From positions 1 to 46,593 of the forward strand of contig CACYKF010000008.1 of NCBI GenBank assembly GCA_902774905.1: 46,593 nt of DNA, written 5' to 3'. Positions 27,093 through 34,338 of this stretch are shown piece by piece (positions within the stretch are counted from its first letter, which is position 1; every line of letters begins with the position of its first letter). Made by a program: the position numbers and the translations under genes. The notes beneath the pieces were generated by a model. It was not told the DNA's origin. It searched no databases and saw only the letters and a program-made list of their open reading frames with translations. The stretch comes from an uncultured bacterium. Lineage in GTDB: Bacteria; Cyanobacteriota; Vampirovibrionia; Gastranaerophilales; Gastranaerophilaceae.

Positions 27093-27124
27093 AAAACAGG
27101 AGAGCACTTATACTCTCCTGTTTT
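27093..27124. terminator. Bidirectional Rho-independent terminator
   Basis: AAAACAGGAGAG and CTCTCCTGTTTT form a 12-bp stem with an 8-nt loop. It lies downstream of the TolC fusion gene (minus) and can also stop plus-strand transcription. Confidence 0.85.
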
Positions 27125-27146
27125 TGCGTTTTGATTATTGTTCAAG

Positions 27147-29702
27147 TTATAATGTAAAATCTTCTTCTGCCGGTAAGATTGAAGGAATAGATTTTATCCA
27201 GCGTTTAGCTTCATCACTTGCCTTAGACCAGTTGACTGATAACAAACCTCTCTGTACCCAAATAAGTTCTTTAAAAAACTCATATTGAGAATTCATAGCA
27301 TCAAGTTTTGCATCGTAATAAAGTTTATGAGCATCAGCAATTTGGTTAATCGGAACTTCCCCTCTTAAATATTTAGCCTTAACTATCTGATAATTTTCAC
27401 TTTGAGCAAACATTGCTTTGTAAGATTTTTCAATCATAAAATATTTTGAGATTGCTCTGTTTACAACCGAACGAACCTGCATTTCAATTTCGGTATTAAC
27501 CTCTTCTAAATATGCGTTAAGTTCATTGAGTTCAGCCTTACATCTTGCTATTTCAGCAAACTTGTGACCTCCTTCGATTGGTTTCCATTGAGCACCGATA
27601 AAGAATCTTAAAGATGTTTTATCAAGATTCAAATAAGGTGAACTGTTCCACGCATTCCCAAAAGCCTGTGAACCTGCACCAACACCTGCTGTAGCAGCAG
27701 CAGTCGCATTACCCGTTGCAGCATAAGTTTCAGCAAAAGTCTGTGCCTGAGTAGCACCTGCGGTAGCTGATGCCGTACCGGAACGCAACTGATTATGTGC
27801 AGCATCTTCATAAGGTAATGCCCTGTCATACATTGTCCCGTATTCTAATGACATTTTTGCATTAGGTAATACGAATTTTTGAATATAATTAGCCATTTCT
27901 GCTTTTTTCATCGCAATAGCGGCTTTTAATTTTGTAGTTTCCGGTGACAGATAAATTGCTTCTTCAACCAACATATCGGTAAATTTTCCAAGTTTTTTAG
28001 GATCTCGGACATGATCAATGATATGCAAATCGGTAGTAAAAAATGCTGGGTCACTTGCCGTCAAAGGCACAAATGCGAAATCAGATTTTTGATCTTTATT
28101 TAAAAGTTTATTTATTGTAACTTTTAAATTTTTATAATCTGCCTGCATAGCAAGCAGTCTTTTTTCCTGTTCGCTGACTTCACCTGCCCAACGAAAAACT
28201 TCTTCATAACCGCATTTACCTGTCTTTTCTCTGACTCTTGCCATAGCAAGATTTTCTCTTGTTTCCTGCAAAGATTCTTCCTGAACTTTTATCATATTTT
28301 CAAGCATCAGAGTTTCAATAAACAAATTCCCGACATGATATTCGGTGTTTGCTCTTGTCAAAAGTTCTTCCGCTTTATCAAATTTTAACTTTTTATGTTT
28401 AACAATAATATTTGTGACCAAATCAGGTGAATATAAAATCTGATCCATTGCTACGGTAAACTGCCCTGCATGTGTCGGAACACCTGAATATGAACGGGCA
28501 TAAGCATCATTATAAGACTGATAACCCAAATCCAGTCTTAATGTCGGCAAATATCTTAAATATGCACTTGCAACTGAACGACGAGCCGCACTAATTAAGA
28601 ATTGCTTTCTTTTTATATCCAAGTTCGTTTCATCCAATGCATCAATCAAAGTTCCCAATGAATATTTTGGCAACTGCTTATGCGTAATAGTTACAGAATT
28701 ATTTAAAAGTCTTAAAGGCGGAGTATAATCAACAGCCTCACCTGTATCAGAGTTATAGAAAATTACCTTATCATCATAAAAAGGTATTCTTTCATTCTTA
28801 ACGGCATTACCGTGCAAAACACCATGAATATTGAATGATGTAGCTTCAGCAATCTTTTTATCAACATCCATTGTAGAAGTACCAAGCATTGCACCAAGTT
28901 CAACATCTTCTTTACCTACGATGGAATAAGACGGAAGTTTCCTGCTGATAGCATAATCATAAACTTCTTTTCTCTGCGCAGTTGTAAGGTTGTATAGAGG
29001 TGTAACAAAAATTGCATCAACATCAGATGGTATTTTTGCCAAAGATGCTTTTAAATTTGAATTAACCGGAACAATTACAAAATTCAAATCGCAATTTTTT
29101 TCTTTCAATTTTTGCTGAACACTTGCTTTCCAGTTTGTTTCGGTTTTATAATAATTCTCATTCATCAAAATTGCCGCTTTTTTTATTGACGGAACTAACA
29201 CTTTGAAAGTATAAAAATCATTTGCAGTTTGCTGAATCGGATTAAAAAACTTATTCCCGAAATCTCTTAAACCATACTGTTCAATAGTTACAACATATTT
29301 TTTCTTGTCTTTTTTATCAGAATAATAATTACTTGACATGTAACCTAAAGAAATAATCATTCTTGCTCTTGAATTAAGCGCTTTATCAGATGCCGCCTTT
29401 GCACCTTTTTCAGTCCAATCCCCCACAAAAATTAAATCTTTTGGAAATACCGCTCTGTAATCGGGCAGTAATGATATCGTAATAGTCTGCTGGAAAGTTT
29501 TCAAAACTTCTAAATTTTTGTCTGACGGACCGTCAAAAACAAATGCCAATTCAATAGGCTTAGCATTTTTCAGCATTTGCTCAATTTTTGCTTGTTTCAA
29601 TCGTGCCTGCGCCTGCATAGGCGATTCCTGCACAGCCAAAGCACTTCCGCTAAATATAAAAGCAATCATAAATGCCAAAAATGTGCACAATAATCTCTTC
29701 AT
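27147..29702 (-). CDS. Periplasmic-binding-protein-like domain fused to TolC-family outer membrane protein
   Basis: The 851-aa protein begins with a signal peptide (MKRLLCTFLAFMIAFIFSGSALA). Residues about 50-345 resemble an ABC-transporter substrate-binding fold of the type with alternating Rossmann lobes: IELAFVFDGPSD, RMIISLGYMSS, KKAAILMNENYYKTE, DAIFVTPLYNLT, IVGKEDVELGAML. Residues about 365-840 match the TolC outer membrane factor: repeated long helices such as LRYLPTLRLDLGYQSYND and KMSLEYGTMYD, with an Ala/Thr/Gly-rich stretch near 640-690. No ABC or RND pump gene is next to it. The ribosome binding site AAGGAG lies 9 nt before the ATG. The fusion suggests a ligand-sensing export channel; that function is an inference. 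Confidence 0.78.
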   Translation of the reverse strand: MKRLLCTFLAFMIAFIFSGSALAVQESPMQAQARLKQAKIEQMLKNAKPIELAFVFDGPSDKNLEVLKTFQQTITISLLPDYRAVFPKDLIFVGDWTEKGAKAASDKALNSRARMIISLGYMSSNYYSDKKDKKKYVVTIEQYGLRDFGNKFFNPIQQTANDFYTFKVLVPSIKKAAILMNENYYKTETNWKASVQQKLKEKNCDLNFVIVPVNSNLKASLAKIPSDVDAIFVTPLYNLTTAQRKEVYDYAISRKLPSYSIVGKEDVELGAMLGTSTMDVDKKIAEATSFNIHGVLHGNAVKNERIPFYDDKVIFYNSDTGEAVDYTPPLRLLNNSVTITHKQLPKYSLGTLIDALDETNLDIKRKQFLISAARRSVASAYLRYLPTLRLDLGYQSYNDAYARSYSGVPTHAGQFTVAMDQILYSPDLVTNIIVKHKKLKFDKAEELLTRANTEYHVGNLFIETLMLENMIKVQEESLQETRENLAMARVREKTGKCGYEEVFRWAGEVSEQEKRLLAMQADYKNLKVTINKLLNKDQKSDFAFVPLTASDPAFFTTDLHIIDHVRDPKKLGKFTDMLVEEAIYLSPETTKLKAAIAMKKAEMANYIQKFVLPNAKMSLEYGTMYDRALPYEDAAHNQLRSGTASATAGATQAQTFAETYAATGNATAAATAGVGAGSQAFGNAWNSSPYLNLDKTSLRFFIGAQWKPIEGGHKFAEIARCKAELNELNAYLEEVNTEIEMQVRSVVNRAISKYFMIEKSYKAMFAQSENYQIVKAKYLRGEVPINQIADAHKLYYDAKLDAMNSQYEFFKELIWVQRGLLSVNWSKASDEAKRWIKSIPSILPAEEDFTL

Positions 29703-29746
29703 ATCCCTAAACTCCTTATAAACACCTTATTAAAATAATAATCTAA

Positions 29747-29775
29747 ATTATAACAAAAAAGAATTTTAGTGTCAA
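29747..29775 (-). promoter_or_regulatory. Consensus sigma-70 promoter of the TolC fusion gene
   Basis: Perfect TTGACA and perfect TATAAT are 17 nt apart on the minus strand, about 45 nt before the start codon. This predicts strong constitutive expression. Confidence 0.8.
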
Positions 29776-29848
29776 AAAATATAAGTTGCAAATTTGCTCG
29801 GGTTGATTTACAACTCAATATAAATATTTAATAATTACACAAAAAATA

Positions 29849-29871
29849 GAAAGGGCCTCGTCGGCCCTTTC
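29849..29871 (-). terminator. Rho-independent terminator
   Basis: GAAAGGGCC/GGCCCTTTC forms a 9-bp stem with a 5-nt loop, followed on the minus strand by TATTTTTT. It lies about 400 nt downstream of the 751-aa gene. Confidence 0.7.
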
Positions 29872-30278
29872 CATTCTAAAATGAACAAAAATACAGTATT
29901 TTTAACTGCTATTAATATTATAAACTACCTCTCATGTCATTTCAACCCTTCAAAAGATAAATTTATGTAACAAATTTCCAAAGTAATATTATCCGATTGG
30001 CTAATAGAATTTTAATCAAAATTTTATTATCGTTTATATATCAGAAAGGCGGAAGTTTTAAGGAGAAAAATATAAAAATAAAAAAGTGTATCTTAGTATG
30101 AAAAAGACATATTTTATTCTATTTTTATTTTTTAAATCCGGCATTTTCACTTTTAATATTTTAAAGACACAATAAATGCATTAAACCAACTATAAACTTC
30201 CTATAACTACATAAAGGTTTAATAAGCATATAAACATGCCTGAAAAAATAGAAAATGCCGGTTTCTTCTTTTTAATTA
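29872..30278. other. Gene-free region with a wide inverted repeat and a tiny hydrophobic frame
   Basis: I find no convincing gene here. CCGGCATTTTC (near 30138) and GAAAATGCCGG (near 30249) are complementary and enclose about 100 nt, so a structured 3' region or small RNA is possible. A 25-codon plus-strand frame (30098-30175, MKKTYFILFLFFKSG...) is hydrophobic but lacks a well-spaced Shine-Dalgarno. Confidence 0.4.
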
Positions 30279-32534
30279 TTAGTTAGAAAACATTGAGAAA
30301 GTTTTTTCTATAGATTTTGAAATAATATTCTGAACAGAATTTATTTCAGTATTAAGTTCTGTTATTTCAGCATCTAATTTTTTGGTTTTAATATCAATCT
30401 GGTCTTCTTTAAATGTTATTTGGGATTTTTTAGTCTGAAAATCTGCTTCGGCTCTTGCTATAGCATCTTTATCCTGAACTTCTTCCATATAACCGATTTC
30501 GTTATATCTCATCTGATAGAAATAACCGTCATTATTCAATGCCATAAGTTGATATCTTCCGTCTTTAACAGCACTTTCGAGATATTCACTATCCTGAACC
30601 ATATCATCATATCGCCATCCGTGTTCACAGATATTGTTATACAATTCGTTAAAGAAATCTGCTATTTTTTCATCATTAGTGACACCTTCAATAGTATTGG
30701 TAACATATACATAACCGGTGTCATCCGTAACAAAGATTGTTTTACCATCAGTATTACCTTTACCGACAACATATTGAGAATCAGATGCTCTTAAATAATT
30801 ATCAAAATAAGTCAAAAATGCAGACACCATATTTGAAAGATTAACAGCAGCATAATCCCCGTTTTCATTTGAACCTATACGGTTAAAATTATTACAATTT
30901 GCATAAGCAGAATTATTTAATAATGATTTATCATTTTTTTCTCCGCCATTTTTTACTGCGTTTCCTGCCTTAAGAAATTGTTTTTGAACAGATGCCAACG
31001 CCATCTTTAATGCAGAATCGGATTCAGGGTCTACATTTAAACCTGTACCAATGTGACCATAACCAAATACTGATGCTATATATTCCATCAAATAACCTGC
31101 TGATTCAGAAATACTACTTATCGCTGAAGCACCTTTTGCCATCAAAACAATATTTTGGCTCAATAAGTCAGATATTGTCAATGATTTTAATTCTGCTTCA
31201 TCCCTGCATACAACATCGTTTATAGCAACTGTCAGTTTTTCAATTGTTTTACCATTACTTGAATATGTTCCGCCTGCTATTTCTTGGGCTGATGTTTGGA
31301 ATATATCACTAAATTTGGCAGTATAATTTGCGTTAGACGCCGATGCACTACCATCCCAAGCGATTCCGTTTGCAGATTTTGCACTACTTATTTTTGCCTG
31401 TTCATAAGTCGCCCAATAAAGAGGATATTTATACAAATTCTCGTCTTTTTTATCTACAACTCCATTTGTATCATAACCTTTTTTCAACTTCTCTAATTCG
31501 TTAATAAACTGCATTCTTTGTGCTTCGTTTTGACTTAATTCAATTTGAGCCTCAAGATGTGCAAATTTACCCATTATTAAAAATGCTTCTTTATCAATTG
31601 TATCATTCCCGTCTGAAATTACGGCATTTCCGCTGTTATAACCAAAACTTTTCATGTTGCTAATTTTTTGTCCAATACTATCACCTGAAGCATTAATTGA
31701 TTTCCACTGATCAATTAATACTTGCGCCTGCTTTTCGGCTTCAACAACATAGTTATTAACTTTTAATGAATCCATTTGGACACCGATATTATTATTTATA
31801 TAATTTAATTTTGCCTGTGCTACATTATCTTTGTAACCTTCGATTACATCAGTCATTTGAGCATCGGTCATACCTTCATTTATACCAAGTCCCAACAGAC
31901 CTCTTTCAATCTGAAGCCAATCTAATGCTCTTCCGCCGATAGTACCATCATTCATCAAATCAACCAAATGAGTAGCATCAGCAACTCCTTTATCTTTAGG
32001 AGCCGAACCCATGCCGGCTGCAGAATGCCATGATACATCACCCGATGCAGCAGCCGCTCCGGTTAATATATTATAAGTTGTTGCGGTAATAACATTATCA
32101 TTTTGTTTTACACCATTAACTTCTGTTGACTGCGAAAGCGATTTTAAGAACTTATTTCTTCCTTCTGCAGACGGAGTAGAACCACCCATTGAAATACCTG
32201 CATCTTTTGCAGCCTGTGCATATTTAGAATTTAAGACTATTGCACCTGTTCTTGTTGAAACCATGTAAGGATTGTAATCATTAGCAGCAGAAGGCATCAT
32301 AAGCAAACTGTAAGATAATCCGAAATCTGTCGGATTTCCGAAACTATCGCAAACAGCATCATTATGCCATACCAACTTCGTTGAATTTAAGGCATTAGCA
32401 TATTCCTGAGAAATATCGGTCATTTGGTTCGTTAATTCCAGCCTTTGTTGAGCCAACTCAGTTGACCTGAATTCACAATTGGCTTTTCTTAATGTAATGC
32501 CGAGGAATCTTGCTTGTGATGCGGCTAATCCCAT
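30279..32534 (-). CDS. Large axial-like protein with conserved terminal helices, function unknown
   Basis: The 751-aa protein begins MGLAASQARFLGITLRKANC without a signal peptide, then has a long helix (ELAQQRLELTNQMTDISQEYANALN). The middle is Ser/Ala/Asn-rich. The last 60 residues form a coiled coil (QTKKSQITFKEDQIDIKTKKLD and onward), ending SIEKTFSMFSN. Helical termini around a variable middle recall flagellar hook and filament proteins, which are exported without a cleaved signal. I recall similar N-termini from Gastranaerophilales genomes, without an assigned function. A sigma-28-like promoter precedes it. AAAGGA lies 12 nt before the ATG. Confidence 0.75.
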   Translation of the reverse strand: MGLAASQARFLGITLRKANCEFRSTELAQQRLELTNQMTDISQEYANALNSTKLVWHNDAVCDSFGNPTDFGLSYSLLMMPSAANDYNPYMVSTRTGAIVLNSKYAQAAKDAGISMGGSTPSAEGRNKFLKSLSQSTEVNGVKQNDNVITATTYNILTGAAAASGDVSWHSAAGMGSAPKDKGVADATHLVDLMNDGTIGGRALDWLQIERGLLGLGINEGMTDAQMTDVIEGYKDNVAQAKLNYINNNIGVQMDSLKVNNYVVEAEKQAQVLIDQWKSINASGDSIGQKISNMKSFGYNSGNAVISDGNDTIDKEAFLIMGKFAHLEAQIELSQNEAQRMQFINELEKLKKGYDTNGVVDKKDENLYKYPLYWATYEQAKISSAKSANGIAWDGSASASNANYTAKFSDIFQTSAQEIAGGTYSSNGKTIEKLTVAINDVVCRDEAELKSLTISDLLSQNIVLMAKGASAISSISESAGYLMEYIASVFGYGHIGTGLNVDPESDSALKMALASVQKQFLKAGNAVKNGGEKNDKSLLNNSAYANCNNFNRIGSNENGDYAAVNLSNMVSAFLTYFDNYLRASDSQYVVGKGNTDGKTIFVTDDTGYVYVTNTIEGVTNDEKIADFFNELYNNICEHGWRYDDMVQDSEYLESAVKDGRYQLMALNNDGYFYQMRYNEIGYMEEVQDKDAIARAEADFQTKKSQITFKEDQIDIKTKKLDAEITELNTEINSVQNIISKSIEKTFSMFSN

Positions 32535-32582
32535 TTTTTCGTAAAATCCTTTCGATTATAATAATCCTTTACTTACCCATGT

Positions 32583-32608
32583 TTACGGCATTTTTATTTA
32601 AAAACTTG
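32583..32608 (-). promoter_or_regulatory. Sigma-28/FliA-like promoter of the 751-aa gene
   Basis: On the minus strand AAGTTTTTA (32607-32599), a 9-nt spacer and GCCGTAA (32589-32583) repeat the element at 10430-10455 with identical spacing. The leader would be about 40 nt in both cases. Confidence 0.6.
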
Positions 32609-32648
32609 ATACATGATTTAATTCTCTGTAACAAAAGTTTACATATTA

Positions 32649-32879
32649 TTATTTTGAAATAATTAAACAATCATAAATTTTATCAATTTTTTCTTTAATC
32701 TCACTAAACTGGGATTTTAAGTCTTCGTAACTGTTCAGGGTAACAAAACGGGCTTCAACTTCCTGCAAAATCTGTCTGTGCTTGCGTTCCAATTCTTCGG
32801 GAGTGACAACAATTCTCTGCTGAATAAGAAAAATTACAACTGCAACTATTACAGGGGAATAATAAATTAATGTATCCAT
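32649..32879 (-). CDS. Small membrane-anchored coiled-coil protein
   Basis: The 76-aa protein has one N-terminal membrane segment (IYYSPVIVAVVIFLI), then a charged helical region with heptad character (ELERKHRQILQEVEARF and KSQFSEIKEKIDKIYDCL). Small proteins of this layout are common in tailed phages near packaging or lysis genes, but I cannot name the family. It starts 12 nt after the terminase stop with AAGGAG 6 nt before the ATG, so the two form an operon. Confidence 0.75.
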   Translation of the reverse strand: MDTLIYYSPVIVAVVIFLIQQRIVVTPEELERKHRQILQEVEARFVTLNSYEDLKSQFSEIKEKIDKIYDCLIISK

Positions 32880-32891
32880 GATTTTCTCCTT

Positions 32892-34181
32892 TTATAAAAC
32901 TATCGGCCAATAAAAATCTACAAGATAACTTGCAGCATCAAACGGATGGGATAAAAATTTTAGTTCTTTAGACTGTTTTATTTGTCTGTAATTCGGAACA
33001 TCTATTTTTGATGTCCCTTCAATATATTTAAGATTTCTTATGTTATACAAAAGTTTTTCGCATTTGGGACTGACATACAAACCTATATCTCCGTTTGCAT
33101 TGTGAACTTTTGCGTTAAATGCCGCAACTCTGTTTTTTATAGGGGGATTAAAGGCTTTTATTTTAATATCAACATCATATCCAAACGATAATAATTTTTT
33201 CTTTATTATTACATAATTTGTGTATTCACTTGTGCAACTTCGGTTATCGCCTGAGGCATCACCGTTTATAATTATTTTACCCTTATGCTCCGGATACCTG
33301 CGGTGAAATTCTTCACATGCCTTTGCAGTTGTCGTATTTTCAAGTACTATTTCATCAAAATAAAAAACTTTATCCTCTGTTTTATACGCCAAAACCCAAG
33401 CCATGGGGTCAACATTAAAATCGCAACTTATGTGAACATCAAAATCATCATGATAGGCTATATCTTTTATATTTTCGTCCGTAAAATCTTTGACAACAAG
33501 ATTATCATCATAATTCCCGGTCTGACCGAGGACAAAAGTATTATAATATTTTTCATCATAAAGTTGTTTTAACTCATCACAAAATCCTTTAGGCAGGTAA
33601 ATGTTTTGAGTTGTCGGAGCACAAATTAATCTATAATTAGGATTCGGATTTACGAAAAAAGTTTTATAAATCCAGCCCTGCACAATTTCAGGATTCGTAT
33701 GTCCAAAAATTCTGTATTGAAAATTTTTCCAATTTTTATGTGGCTTTTGCCTTAATCTTGCTAATAACATTTTAAATGTTTCATAAGGGGTATCTGACAT
33801 TTCTTCAATCTCGACAAACCCGACATTTAAAGATTTCAGTCTGTTCGGTTCGTCAAAATGCCTGAAAATAATTTCCGAGCCGTTATAAAAAGAAAGTTTT
33901 TGCTCTGTTGATGACCACCTAAAATCTTTTCCTTCAACAAATCCCATGCCCTCAAGATGCTCAAAATATGTTTGCAAAGTAGTATCTCGCACAAGCGTAT
34001 AAGTTTGCGCTCCAACTAACCCTCTTATCTTTGGATATTTTAAAGCAAGTAAAATTCCCAAAAGTGCACCGGCAAAAGTCTTGCCCGAACCATATCCACC
34101 CTGATATACCGCAACATCAAGAGTATAATCGTGAGGAATTTCCAAAAATTCCCGTTGGGCATCCAACAGTTTATATTTCAT
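32892..34181 (-). CDS. Phage-type terminase large subunit
   Basis: The 429-aa protein is a complete TerL DNA-packaging motor. The ATPase domain has Walker A GGYGSGKT (28-35), Walker B VGFVEIEEM (120-128) and the coupling segment IFGHTNPE (about 158-165). The RNase H-like nuclease has its acidic residues in SCDFNVDP (Asp254), INGDASG (Asp308) and HPFDAASY (Asp415). The family pattern is PBSX-like. No small terminase, portal, capsid or tail gene is in the window, yet every catalytic motif is intact. It has its own promoter and a good ribosome binding site (AGAGGTG). Confidence 0.92.
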   Translation of the reverse strand: MKYKLLDAQREFLEIPHDYTLDVAVYQGGYGSGKTFAGALLGILLALKYPKIRGLVGAQTYTLVRDTTLQTYFEHLEGMGFVEGKDFRWSSTEQKLSFYNGSEIIFRHFDEPNRLKSLNVGFVEIEEMSDTPYETFKMLLARLRQKPHKNWKNFQYRIFGHTNPEIVQGWIYKTFFVNPNPNYRLICAPTTQNIYLPKGFCDELKQLYDEKYYNTFVLGQTGNYDDNLVVKDFTDENIKDIAYHDDFDVHISCDFNVDPMAWVLAYKTEDKVFYFDEIVLENTTTAKACEEFHRRYPEHKGKIIINGDASGDNRSCTSEYTNYVIIKKKLLSFGYDVDIKIKAFNPPIKNRVAAFNAKVHNANGDIGLYVSPKCEKLLYNIRNLKYIEGTSKIDVPNYRQIKQSKELKFLSHPFDAASYLVDFYWPIVL

Positions 34182-34222
34182 AAATCACCTCTTAAAAGAA
34201 CCACGAGTAAATGTATAAAAAA

Positions 34223-34251
34223 ATTATACGATTTTAGAGATGATTTGAAAA
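34223..34251 (-). promoter_or_regulatory. Promoter of the terminase operon
   Basis: TTTTCA and a perfect TATAAT are 17 nt apart on the minus strand, about 42 nt before the terminase ATG. Confidence 0.5.
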
Positions 34252-34284
34252 TTCCTCTTTTCAGTCACTACCATTTGTGGGTAT

Positions 34285-34318
34285 AAAGACAGGGTAAAAT
34301 ATTTAAAACCCTGCCTTT
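34285..34318 (-). terminator. alaS terminator
   Basis: AAAGGCAGGGT and ACCCTGTCTTT on the minus strand form an 11-bp stem with one G-T pair, followed by a short T-rich tail. It separates alaS from the terminase operon. Confidence 0.7.
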
Positions 34319-34338
34319 TAACCTTATTAATTTTATCA

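Noticed and set aside
30279..34181. A complete prophage around the terminase
   Set aside because: No small terminase, portal, capsid, tail, integrase or lysis genes are visible; alaS and a TolC gene flank the region.
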